From a bacterium (GTDB taxonomy: Bacteria; Thermotogota; Thermotogae; Mesoaciditogales; Mesoaciditogaceae), in NCBI GenBank assembly GCA_021800445.1, contig JAJYYZ010000004.1, forward strand, positions 16,906 through 80,905: a stretch of DNA of 64,000 nt, read 5' to 3'. Below are positions 43,430 through 51,137 of this stretch, piece by piece. The notes under the pieces were generated by a model. The model saw only the letters and a program-made list of their open reading frames with translations, made no database searches and had not been told where the DNA came from. Numbering within the stretch: position 1 is the stretch's first letter; each line of letters starts with the position of its first letter. A program made the position numbers and the translations under genes.

Positions 43430-43835
43430 CACAAATATCGTTGTTTCTGCCGCTTTAGGATCTGAAACATGTGAAAAAGCCATTATCAAATCTTTTGTTG
43501 AAGATGATACAGTTATAGAGCCTAAAATAATCTCTTTAGAACTTTCCAAATTTATCGAAAAAATTCAATCCAAAAAGTACGATGCAGAAAAAATTAAGAA
43601 AATAGATGACTTTTTCAAATTTTTTCTCAGCATGGTAAAAATTGAAGATCCTCAGAACATATTAAAAATTAGCCCGCATGTACCGGATAATTTCTTTCTT
43701 TCTCTTGCATATGAAAAGAAAGCGTTGTTTCTAAGTGGGGATAAACTTGCACTGGAAAGTGGAAAAATTGCAGATATAGATGTAATGTCGGCTGGTGAAT
43801 GGATTAAATTCAAAATACCGTCATCCCGCACTTGA
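43413..43835 (+). CDS. PIN-domain toxin
   Basis: A 140-residue PIN-domain protein. The strand MKIVIDTNIVVSAAL carries the first catalytic Asp (D6); further acidic residues are at E41-region SLELSKF, in DNFFLSLAYEKKA (about 90) and SGDKLAL (about 110), in the usual PIN order. Such toxins cleave RNA. The last four residues SSRT and the TGA stop come from a REP-like hairpin, so the original C-terminus may have been different. Confidence 0.85.
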   Translation: MKIVIDTNIVVSAALGSETCEKAIIKSFVEDDTVIEPKIISLELSKFIEKIQSKKYDAEKIKKIDDFFKFFLSMVKIEDPQNILKISPHVPDNFFLSLAYEKKALFLSGDKLALESGKIADIDVMSAGEWIKFKIPSSRT

Positions 43836-43843
43836 TGCGGGAT
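43823..43843. repeat. REP-like hairpin, copy 1
   Basis: Perfect 8-bp arms ATCCCGCA and TGCGGGAT around the loop CTTGA, preceded by GTC. The same layout with different arms lies at 49293-49313. It overlaps the end of the PIN gene and may also act as a structure at the mRNA 3' end. Confidence 0.7.
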
Positions 43844-43959
43844 CGCACTGAAACCTTTAAGGAAATTTCCAAATCTGGCATAATCCGGCCAAATAAAAGA
43901 ACGGGAGGCGATCTTTGACGATCTCCTCCGCTTATCTTCGATTATCTTCAAATTACTTT

Positions 43960-44080
43960 AAATATCTTCGCTTTTCTCTCTAATGTCTAATCCCTAATCT
44001 CTTTTCTACGTGCTACACGCCACCTGCTACGTGCCATAGGCTATACGCCATATGCCATTTGCTGCCATATGCTATTTAAT
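43960..44080. repeat. Mosaic repeat without core
   Basis: CTCTAATGTCTAATCCCTAAT, then word-like blocks CTACGTGCTACACGCCAC and CCATATGCCATTTGCTGCC, as in the other copies, but the conserved core is missing. It fills the gap between the convergent PIN and pilin genes; the pilin stop lies at its edge. Confidence 0.65.
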
Positions 44081-44082
44081 GC

Positions 44083-44562
44083 TCACCAGTACCTGACAAC
44101 GACACCTGTTGCTACTGGGCTGGTATTTTTAGTTGCGGCGACGATGTTTTTAGCAGTACTAAACCCTGCCACACCCTTCCAAACTTTGTAAACTGTTAAT
44201 GCGTCAAATGGAAGGTTATAATTAACCGCAAAATAAACTTGTTGAGATTTTATAGCAGTTCCAGTGTTAGTTGTGTATGGACCATTTGGAGTTTTACTTA
44301 CATAAATTGTATAATCTAGGACATTTCCACCAGAAACCGAAGTCGCGAGAGTAGTAACTTTTGGTATTACATGTTCTGAATATGCGTACTGCTGCACCTG
44401 TGTCACCAAAGACTGTAAATTTTCTGCTATTCTTGTCGCGTTCGCGTGCTGAATCGCACTCAAAGCCACAGGAACAAGCGCGCCCATCAAAGCGGCGATA
44501 ACGGCCATAACTATCAAAAGTTCTATAAGCGTGAAACCTTCTCTTTTCTTCCTCATGAACAT
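44083..44562 (-). CDS. Type IV pilin-like protein
   Basis: A 159-residue prepilin. The leader MFMRKKREG is followed by the cleavage site and the classic helix FTLIELLIVMAVIAALMGAL with Glu at +5. The C-terminal 110 residues are a beta-rich head with no cysteines. Such a protein forms pili or a competence/secretion pseudopilus after processing by PilD. The ATG is preceded by GGGAGG. Three related minor pilin genes lie upstream, beyond a 273-bp gap. Whether it is the major subunit cannot be told from sequence. Confidence 0.88.
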   Translation of the reverse strand: MFMRKKREGFTLIELLIVMAVIAALMGALVPVALSAIQHANATRIAENLQSLVTQVQQYAYSEHVIPKVTTLATSVSGGNVLDYTIYVSKTPNGPYTTNTGTAIKSQQVYFAVNYNLPFDALTVYKVWKGVAGFSTAKNIVAATKNTSPVATGVVVRYW

Positions 44563-44756
44563 GTTCTTTCCCTCCCTTTCACACTAAAAAACTCAATATA
44601 CAAACAATATTTGTCGAAAGTATACCATACTTCTGTAAATTATCAACGACTTTAAGAAAACTGATTTGTAAATAACTTATGAACCAATGTTAAGCGTTTC
44701 TTAAGACTGCAAATAGATATTCCAACTTCATCCTCGAGGCGATCTAAAAATCTGCT

Positions 44757-44822
44757 ATTCGGTCATTCCTTACGATCCGCTACGAGCCACACACTATGCA
44801 CCATTCGCTATGTGCTGTTTCA
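44757..44822. repeat. Short mosaic repeat remnant
   Basis: GTCATTCCTTACGATCCGC, then CTACGAGCCACAC and ATTCGCTATGTGCTG: words shared with the MITE-like ends at 16188 and with the mosaic repeats. It lies in the 273-bp gap between pilin genes; the rest of the gap is AT-rich with no gene. Confidence 0.45.
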
Positions 44823-44835
44823 ATTATCAATTTCT

Positions 44836-45231
44836 TTAATATCCGCCCTGTACGAGTACGCTATCAACTCTTTTGACATTCCCAACTATTATCTCATACT
44901 TTATCGGTCTTACAGTTATACTCGCCTGTGTAATTGTCGGGTAAACAGTTATTTTGACAAGCCTCATATATGAAGTGGCTCCCTTCGTTGTGCCAAAAAA
45001 TTGAGCATTTATGACAGGTGTCGATGTTTCAAGAACCGTGGCTGACGAAGAAATACCCTGTCTGAGTATGTATTGTGAAACATAACTTTCAAAGTTATTC
45101 AGTCGCGACATTGAAACGGCAAAATCACTTTGGGCTATGGTCATCGATGTGATCGACCAGATCATAAGCACACCGAAAAAAACTATCAAAATGGCAAGAA
45201 TCGCATCTATTAGAATCGATCCGTCTCGCAT
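44836..45231 (-). CDS. Minor pseudopilin-like protein
   Basis: A 131-residue protein with a short leader MRDG and a hydrophobic helix SILIDAILAILIVFFGVLMI, resembling a PilV/GspI-type prepilin. Position +5 has Asp instead of the usual Glu. The head (about 35-131) is beta-rich. GGTGAG precedes the ATG, and the gene follows the PilW-like gene after 4 bp. It is presumably a minor subunit of the same pilus. Confidence 0.7.
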   Translation of the reverse strand: MRDGSILIDAILAILIVFFGVLMIWSITSMTIAQSDFAVSMSRLNNFESYVSQYILRQGISSSATVLETSTPVINAQFFGTTKGATSYMRLVKITVYPTITQASITVRPIKYEIIVGNVKRVDSVLVQGGY

Positions 45232-45235
45232 GATC

Positions 45236-45745
45236 TCACCTCAGATTTATGCTTGTTACGGCCGACGTGTAATCGAACTTCGTTTTTCCTTTTGAAAGGA
45301 CAAATTTATACTTGACAGATCCATTTTGTGGCTGGTAAAAAACCAAAGACGCAACGTCAGATGCTATTTCAACCGTTTGAATTTTAGTCGGGGTAATTTG
45401 ATTTGCAACCTTTAAAACAATCGATGATCCTTGCATAGTCATCGTTGCAATTTGTGTGTAGGGCGAATAATATATACCGTTCATTCCGAATGGAACCTGA
45501 ACTTGATATGAGATCCATTTGCCTTTTGGATCCACATTTATCGACGATATCGACGGCCCCATCTTTATAAGTTGCGCCTGAATTCTTTGATTTATAACCA
45601 GTGATCTCTGTGCAAGATTTACCTCGTTAAGGGCCTGCGGGCCAAGAATTGTAAATTGATCCATCATGAAAATTATCATACCCAGCGCTATGAGCCCGAC
45701 GGCCATCGAGACAAGCAATTCTATAAGCGTAAATCCATTCTTCAC
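45236..45745 (-). CDS. PilW/PulJ-like minor pilin
   Basis: About 169 residues. Leader MKNG (GTG start at 45745 after AGGTGAT) and helix FTLIELLVSMAVGLIALGMI with Glu +5 are typical of a prepilin; the remainder has the PulJ/PilW look with QRSLVINQRIQAQLIKMGPSI. It lies 9 bp after the large PilX-like gene. It probably helps initiate pilus assembly together with the other minor pilins. Confidence 0.82.
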   Translation of the reverse strand: MKNGFTLIELLVSMAVGLIALGMIIFMMDQFTILGPQALNEVNLAQRSLVINQRIQAQLIKMGPSISSINVDPKGKWISYQVQVPFGMNGIYYSPYTQIATMTMQGSSIVLKVANQITPTKIQTVEIASDVASLVFYQPQNGSVKYKFVLSKGKTKFDYTSAVTSINLR

Positions 45746-45754
45746 GTCGATCAC

Positions 45755-47818
45755 CTAAAAGGTAGTTCTAACGGCAAGCAGTAACGCTTTGCCCTGTGCC
45801 GATGGTGTTCCATACATATTAGACGGCATTCCAGAAAGATTTCGCCAATCGAAGGCATAATATTTGTAAAAGCCACTTGTGATTATAGTATTTCCATTTA
45901 AATTTAAATAATGATAGACGTCTCCAAAGTAATGATTTAACCAGTCTGACACCCAAGAAGAGCCGTTCCAGTTAGATGAAGAAATATATCCATTACTCAT
46001 AAGATCGGTTGCCAATTGTTCGAGTGCGCTTATGGCATTTTGATTGTTACCACTTTCTATTGCATTGATAACGTTGTTATAATCATTTGAAAGCCAAGAT
46101 GGTACTTTACTCCATTTGATGTTTCCAAACCAATTAAAATAACTTTTTGGTAAATGGTTATAACCCCAATCATAGAAGTCATATTCAAATGCATATGCGA
46201 TTTCATAAGGCATACTTTGTATACTGCTTTGGAAAGTACCTACCGGTCCTCTTTTATATTGCATCAAAGAACCATATAAAAACAATTGACCCATTGGATT
46301 AGAATTATCCCAATTTTTATAAGAAAAACTCCCCTTAAATGCGTAAATGCTTGCCATTAGTTTTGTATTTGAAACAGCATTACTTGTCAAAGTAACGTTA
46401 TTATTTGCAACTATGTTCAGCGCATCAGTACAAGTTGAATTTCTTAGCTGTGTTACCATTGATGTCGACACTGGAGAAGAAAGCCAATTTGAATTGCTTT
46501 TATCGAAAAGTGTATTTGCGTCTTCATATACTATATTAGATTGTATGTAAGCACTTTTAGTGGTGTATAAGGTATATTTTCCGGCAACTATCGCATCGTT
46601 AGTTCCATTCGAGTTTTTGTCACCGCTTATGTAAAGATTCGAACTTGTTTTTATAACTCCGTTAAAATTAAAATTGAATGTACTTGAATTTTGTAAACCA
46701 AGAATTTTTGCGGCAGTTTCACCATTTACCACAATTTGAGATGTTCCGGGGACAGAAGAACCATCTGTCGGATTCACCATAAAAAGATGATGCCATGATT
46801 GACCATTACTGTCTTTGTAATAAACACTCATTGTCTTTGAATTACCGTTTGCGCTGAAAACAATCTTTATATCCGGAATGCTACTGAACCCTGCACTTGT
46901 CCAGTTGAACTTTGAAAGATCAAATCCGATTGGAGTGGGAGTGATTCCGGCGGTTGCAACATAAGACGGAGACACAACTTCAGAATTTATTTGAGATGAA
47001 TATTGATTCGCTATCATTGACATATTCATCGATGCAATATCGGCTGGTGTAAGAATCGCATTACCGCTTAAAAATTGTGGGTTTCCAGAAACGATGTTAT
47101 ATTCTGCCGCCTGAACAAAACCATCAAAAACAGGGTTACCTTGTATATTTATAACGTCATTCGATCTTACAGGACCATCCAATGAATCCTGTGAAATAAA
47201 GTATATGTTAGATGGCTCCACCTGCGTGAAATAAACATATCTGTTCAACCCGTTCGCGACGACAAAGCCACTCGCGTAAGCGACTGACCCTCCCACCTTT
47301 GATCTCGCAACGACGAAATATTTAGAATTGTTTATGTATCCTCCAACCTTCGTTTGTATTATCACAATATCGGGTGTGGCAGAAAAAATCTCGGTTGCAT
47401 GAAGTGTCTGAATAAATTTTTGAACCGCGGGGATCTTATTAATGTACAAAACATTACTATTAGTTGCAAGTGTCGAAAGCGCAACCTTCCATCCCACGCC
47501 GTCCGTCGATGAATAGATTGCACTGAAGAAATTGTTTTGAGAACTCGATTGTAGCCATGGAATAGAGGAAAATGAAGCCACCCCGGGTTGCCCAGCATTA
47601 AAGTTAAGGTTAAATCCGCCTATTGTGTTGGCATAGCGAGCAATAAAAGAGGTCCCCATCTGCAAGCCATTTATCGCATTGTTTGAGGCCATCACGAGTT
47701 TTTCTTGAGATACGCGAAGCGTAGACGTGCTCGAAACAAAACTAACTATCGCCGCCACAAAGATCGCGACAACTATTAAGAGTATTAAAGCCGCTTCAAG
47801 CACATACCCCTTTCTCAT
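45755..47818 (-). CDS. Very large PilX-like minor pilin (possible tip protein)
   Basis: About 687 residues. The N-terminus MRKGYVLEAALILLIVVAIF looks like a prepilin leader plus helix with Glu at +5, as in PilX/GspK. The remaining 650 residues form a large extracellular part rich in Asn, Ser and aromatic residues, containing a long middle with beta-strand patterns and a tryptophan-rich segment (about 515-610, with many WGY, WFGN and SWN words). This is far longer than ordinary minor pilins. It probably sits at the pilus tip and could act as an adhesin; no known binding domain is recognised. ATG 47818 with AGGTGAT is preferred over GTG 47827. Confidence 0.65.
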   Translation of the reverse strand: MRKGYVLEAALILLIVVAIFVAAIVSFVSSTSTLRVSQEKLVMASNNAINGLQMGTSFIARYANTIGGFNLNFNAGQPGVASFSSIPWLQSSSQNNFFSAIYSSTDGVGWKVALSTLATNSNVLYINKIPAVQKFIQTLHATEIFSATPDIVIIQTKVGGYINNSKYFVVARSKVGGSVAYASGFVVANGLNRYVYFTQVEPSNIYFISQDSLDGPVRSNDVINIQGNPVFDGFVQAAEYNIVSGNPQFLSGNAILTPADIASMNMSMIANQYSSQINSEVVSPSYVATAGITPTPIGFDLSKFNWTSAGFSSIPDIKIVFSANGNSKTMSVYYKDSNGQSWHHLFMVNPTDGSSVPGTSQIVVNGETAAKILGLQNSSTFNFNFNGVIKTSSNLYISGDKNSNGTNDAIVAGKYTLYTTKSAYIQSNIVYEDANTLFDKSNSNWLSSPVSTSMVTQLRNSTCTDALNIVANNNVTLTSNAVSNTKLMASIYAFKGSFSYKNWDNSNPMGQLFLYGSLMQYKRGPVGTFQSSIQSMPYEIAYAFEYDFYDWGYNHLPKSYFNWFGNIKWSKVPSWLSNDYNNVINAIESGNNQNAISALEQLATDLMSNGYISSSNWNGSSWVSDWLNHYFGDVYHYLNLNGNTIITSGFYKYYAFDWRNLSGMPSNMYGTPSAQGKALLLAVRTTF

Positions 47819-47923
47819 AGCGATCACCTATTGGTATTCTATCAAAAGCCTGTGTACATAAAGTTAAATATTCTGTAAATAAAAGTTAAATGCTTGGCAT
47901 TATTTTTTACGAACAAATGGTGA

Positions 47924-48058
47924 TGGGTGATCGGCGAAATGGCACATGGCAAGGAAGAGACATTAGGAATTGGGGATTAGAGGAAAAAAGCAGCACATGG
48001 CGAATAGCCTATGGCAAAAACAAAATAACAATGCGTAGCCAAGCAAGGAATGACAAAA
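47924..48058. repeat. Mosaic repeat, inverted, without core
   Basis: Read on the minus strand it contains ATTCCTTGCTTGGCTACGC (half of the REP-like hairpin), GCCATAGGCTATTCGCC, CTCTAATCCCCAATTCC, TAATGTCTCTTCCTTGCC, in the module order of the copy at 24950. It fills the gap between the ATPase stop and the pilin promoter region. Confidence 0.65.
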
Positions 48059-48061
48059 AGA

Positions 48062-49222
48062 TCACATAAACCCGATTAACCACAAAGGTATAACATTTTT
48101 GTACGGCAGATCAATGTCATCTCTTATCACGTAGTCGGCTTTTTTGACTTTCTTAGATCGACCACCGACTTCAACAGTTAGTTCGTTGATGATGAAATCG
48201 CCATTTCTTTCATCTTTGCATGCGAAAACAGATTTTCCGTTATCTGAAAATGCTTCGACAATGTAAGATTCCCTTCTTGTTCCCATGTCACCGTTTAGCA
48301 CGGAATAAATTGAAGGATCGGCAAAAAAAATCTTTGCCCCTTTTGAAAAGGTTTTCGTATCTTTTGCATAACGGACTATTTTTATGAGCCCTGTCTCTTC
48401 CATAACGTTCAGCAATTGGTAGAGTTTGATCTTTCCTATTCCCCATTCGGTACACATTTTGTCGATATTCAAAGTTGGCACTTTAGATATTGCAAGAAAG
48501 CCTATTACCGCATTCATGAGTCTGAAATGGATATCAGAGATTTGCGGAACAAAAAAAGGGATATCCGAATGAATTGTCTTTTCTATTATGTTTTCGATCT
48601 GTTCTTTGTAATCCCATTCAAGAAAGATAGGTCTAAGTCCTTCTTTCAAAAAATTTCTAAAATTTGCAAGTACGTTTGTAGATTCCATAATCTTTTTCAT
48701 GTTAAACTCATTTGGATCGAATGGATCTATTTTAGGAAGTAATATGCCTTCTTTCAGTGCAATGTATTCTCGAAAAGACATGAGAGGAATTTGAATTTTC
48801 GAAAATCTTCTTGAAAGGTCTCCTATGCCGCTTCTCAATATCATACTGTTGCTATCGGTAGCAATTATAATTTTATCCGAGAAGTCATCGTAAAGGCTTT
48901 TAAGATTGATGCTCCAATCTTTTGCGTAGTGCACTTCATCGATTGCTATTCCTTCGTATCCTGCCATGAAAACCGTATTTCCAATTTCATACAAATTGGA
49001 CGTTGATGTCAAAGGATTATCCGCTGAAAGGTAAAATATCTTTTTATCTTTGATCTTGCTGAGCATAAAGGTGGTTTTACCAACGCCTCTTGATCCAAGA
49101 ATCATAACGGCACGGTTTTTGAACTCTACTTTTTCGAAAAAAGGTCTTAGAATCTGTGGTAACCGTTGTATTTTCCTCATTTTGTTGAGTTCCAACGTTT
49201 CTATTATAGATTCAGAAATCAT
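48062..49222 (-). CDS. AAA ATPase of the DUF4143 type
   Basis: A 386-residue protein. P-loop LGSRGVGKTT (about 42-51), Walker B GIAIDEVHYAKDW (about 91) and the arginine-rich GDLSRRFSKIQIP (about 135) belong to the COG1373-like AAA ATPases; the C-terminal DUF4143 half has a winged-helix-like part and an end resembling a nuclease fold (FIINELTVEVGGRSKKVKKADYVI). Biological role unknown; such genes are common in accessory DNA. GGAGG lies eight bases before ATG 49222. Mosaic repeats flank it on both sides. Confidence 0.8.
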   Translation of the reverse strand: MISESIIETLELNKMRKIQRLPQILRPFFEKVEFKNRAVMILGSRGVGKTTFMLSKIKDKKIFYLSADNPLTSTSNLYEIGNTVFMAGYEGIAIDEVHYAKDWSINLKSLYDDFSDKIIIATDSNSMILRSGIGDLSRRFSKIQIPLMSFREYIALKEGILLPKIDPFDPNEFNMKKIMESTNVLANFRNFLKEGLRPIFLEWDYKEQIENIIEKTIHSDIPFFVPQISDIHFRLMNAVIGFLAISKVPTLNIDKMCTEWGIGKIKLYQLLNVMEETGLIKIVRYAKDTKTFSKGAKIFFADPSIYSVLNGDMGTRRESYIVEAFSDNGKSVFACKDERNGDFIINELTVEVGGRSKKVKKADYVIRDDIDLPYKNVIPLWLIGFM

Positions 49223-49255
49223 TTTTTCTGCCTCCACAGTTCTACGCTAAAACTA

Positions 49256-49460
49256 TTTTACCATAAAATGGTTCTGCCAAAGAACGAAGGCGATTCCTTG
49301 TCAAGCAAGGAATGACGGACGGAGGCGGAGAGCATGATGCTGGGAGGTGGCCGACGCACAAATGGCACATGGCGCATGGCATATGGCATATGGCGCATGT
49401 ATAGCACATGGCGTATGGCATATAGCGATAAAGAGGCATCAGACATTAGATCTTTTTTCT
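49256..49460. repeat. Mosaic repeat with deleted core and REP-like hairpin, copy 2
   Basis: From left: a REP-like hairpin (arms ATTCCTTG 49293-49300 and CAAGGAAT 49306-49313, loop TCAAG, then GAC), a core reduced to GGAGGCGGAGAGCATGATG (49321-49339) and GGTGGCCGACGC, then many near-tandem words of GGCACATGGCGCATGGCATA. Compared with other copies about 50 bases are lost from the core between two GGC triplets. It fills the 319-bp gap between the divergent ATPase and PEP carboxykinase genes, with the promoter at its right edge. Confidence 0.7.
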
Positions 49461-49498
49461 GAATAAGATGCAAAATTTAGCCCTTAACTGTTATAATA

Positions 49499-49508
49499 TT
49501 GGTATAAT
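49499..49508 (+). promoter_or_regulatory. Extended -10 promoter before pckA
   Basis: TTGGTATAAT with TATAAT at 49503-49508 and TG upstream; a second TATAAT lies at 49492-49497. No clear -35 at ideal spacing (TTAACT at 49484 is too near). The ribosome site GAGGAGG is at 49527-49533. Confidence 0.45.
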
Positions 49509-49541
49509 ATATTTAAATAGAAAAACGAGGAGGCAATGACG

Positions 49542-51041
49542 ATGACGGAAATTACTAAATCGGTAATAGAGAGATATATGGAAGTACCGGTGAAGACAAA
49601 TGACAGATTTAATCCGAGTTTGTGCGAGTTGTGGGAGATGTCCAAAGAGTATTCTGTTCCAAACAATTCAGGGTTGCCGCTCTTTTATCCCAAGGTTAAA
49701 TCAAGAAGCGCAAAGTTCACAAAGAATTACGAGATGGACGATCCGGAAGCGCAAAAATATCTCAAAGATGTCCAGAATTTCATAATGAACAACGATATGA
49801 TCAAAGTGGATGCGCGAATAGGCGAAGGATCCGAACTGACATTTCGATCAAGGCTATTCGTAAGCGCTAAATACCCGCAACTTGCCTACATGTTCAAGAA
49901 AAATCTTTTTGAGGTCAACGGAGAAGAAATAGAACAGGTAGATGTGATAACAATTCCTGAATATCCCGAGAGGAAGATTCTTGTTTTTCCAAAAGAAGGT
50001 CTTGAATTGATTCTTGGAAGCGATTATTACGGAGAGACAAAGATGGCCGCATTGAGGCTTGCCATGTACGTCGCGCGAGAAAAGCACGGTGCTCTTGGCT
50101 TGCATGCCGGCAGTAAGGCTTACAATCTTAAAATTGATTCTCAGATGAAGCACATCGGTGTTTTGATCTTCGGTTTAAGCGGAACGGGCAAAACGACGCT
50201 TGTCTGCGCCACTCACGACTTAAAAGCACCTGAGTCGATAGAGATAATTCAAGACGATATAAACTTCATAGATCAAAACCTTTTCGCGTGGGGGTCGGAA
50301 AAAAATTTCTACGTCAAAACCGAAGGCATAACCTCCCAACCGCTTTTGCTTAACGCTGCCAAGAATGTAGGATCCATCCTCGAAAATGTTTATGTCAATG
50401 AAAGAGGAGAGATAGATTTTGACAACTCTAACATAAGCACAAATGGGCGCGCGATAGTTGAAAGAGACAAGATACCTTTCAATTCTAAATCTTACAGGAT
50501 GGGAAAGGTTGACGTGTTATTTTTTAACACACGCCGCGACGATCTTCCTCCAATTCTCAAAATTGACAGCATTGAAAAGGCAGCCGCTATTTTTGCGCTT
50601 GGAGAATCGACGATAACAAGCGCCGATGATCCTCAAAGAGCAGGCCAGCCGGTTAGAACCGTCGGGTTTAATCCGTTTATAATAAACAATCCCGCAAAAG
50701 AGGTAAACACCTTCAAAAGAGCACTTCAAGGAAAAACATTCAAAGCCTTCATAGTCAACACAGGATATATCGGAGGATGGAATGGACTTAAGATAAAGCC
50801 ACAGGATACTTTCATGTTTGTGGAAAAGTCTCTCAAAGACGAAATAAAATTTGAGTACGATCCAGATGTCGGATTTGAAGTACCGAAAGAGGCAAAGGGC
50901 GTGGATATAAAGCGTTTTGATGTTCAAAACTTTTATTCACGTGATGAATACAAAGAAAAGATGAAAAATTTGAGGTTGGAAAGAATAGAATTCTTAAAAA
51001 CGCTTAAAGGTCTTGACAAAGATATATTGGAAGCGATATGA
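49542..51041 (+). CDS. pckA: ATP-type phosphoenolpyruvate carboxykinase, divergent
   Basis: About 499 residues. The kinase-1a motif FGLSGTGKTTLVC (about 209-221), a kinase-2-like IIQDDINFID (about 237), the substrate region FRSRLFVSAKYPQLAYMF and the conserved FIVNTGYIGG block identify an ATP-dependent PEPCK, which converts oxaloacetate and ATP to PEP, or the reverse in fermentation. The sequence is clearly divergent from the E. coli type (for example the usual DDEHGW is DDINFID), so the exact substrate should be held open. ATG 49542 gives good spacing to GAGGAGG; ATG 49536 is too close. A hairpin repeat follows the stop. Confidence 0.8.
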   Translation: MTEITKSVIERYMEVPVKTNDRFNPSLCELWEMSKEYSVPNNSGLPLFYPKVKSRSAKFTKNYEMDDPEAQKYLKDVQNFIMNNDMIKVDARIGEGSELTFRSRLFVSAKYPQLAYMFKKNLFEVNGEEIEQVDVITIPEYPERKILVFPKEGLELILGSDYYGETKMAALRLAMYVAREKHGALGLHAGSKAYNLKIDSQMKHIGVLIFGLSGTGKTTLVCATHDLKAPESIEIIQDDINFIDQNLFAWGSEKNFYVKTEGITSQPLLLNAAKNVGSILENVYVNERGEIDFDNSNISTNGRAIVERDKIPFNSKSYRMGKVDVLFFNTRRDDLPPILKIDSIEKAAAIFALGESTITSADDPQRAGQPVRTVGFNPFIINNPAKEVNTFKRALQGKTFKAFIVNTGYIGGWNGLKIKPQDTFMFVEKSLKDEIKFEYDPDVGFEVPKEAKGVDIKRFDVQNFYSRDEYKEKMKNLRLERIEFLKTLKGLDKDILEAI

Positions 51042-51075
51042 GATACAGTAACAAGTGTTGACATAAGTTGAGATG

Positions 51076-51110
51076 GTGACATGCTCCCCCCCACTTATAG
51101 AAGTGGGGAG
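51076..51110. repeat. Hairpin repeat, copy 2 (IS200/IS605 end-like)
   Basis: GTGACAT, GCT, a run of seven C, and a perfect 8-bp hairpin (CCCCACTT/AAGTGGGG, loop ATAG). It lies between convergent pckA and aldA, where it may also act as a terminator structure, though no T run follows. The same sequence is at 1107-1139. Confidence 0.5.
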
Positions 51111-51137
51111 AGCTTTGTCAATAGTTTTGTGTAAACT

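Noticed and set aside
51076..51110. Bidirectional terminator for pckA and aldA.
   Set aside because: The hairpin is strong but has no T run on either strand, and the same sequence with flanks occurs upstream of another operon, so it is listed as a repeat.
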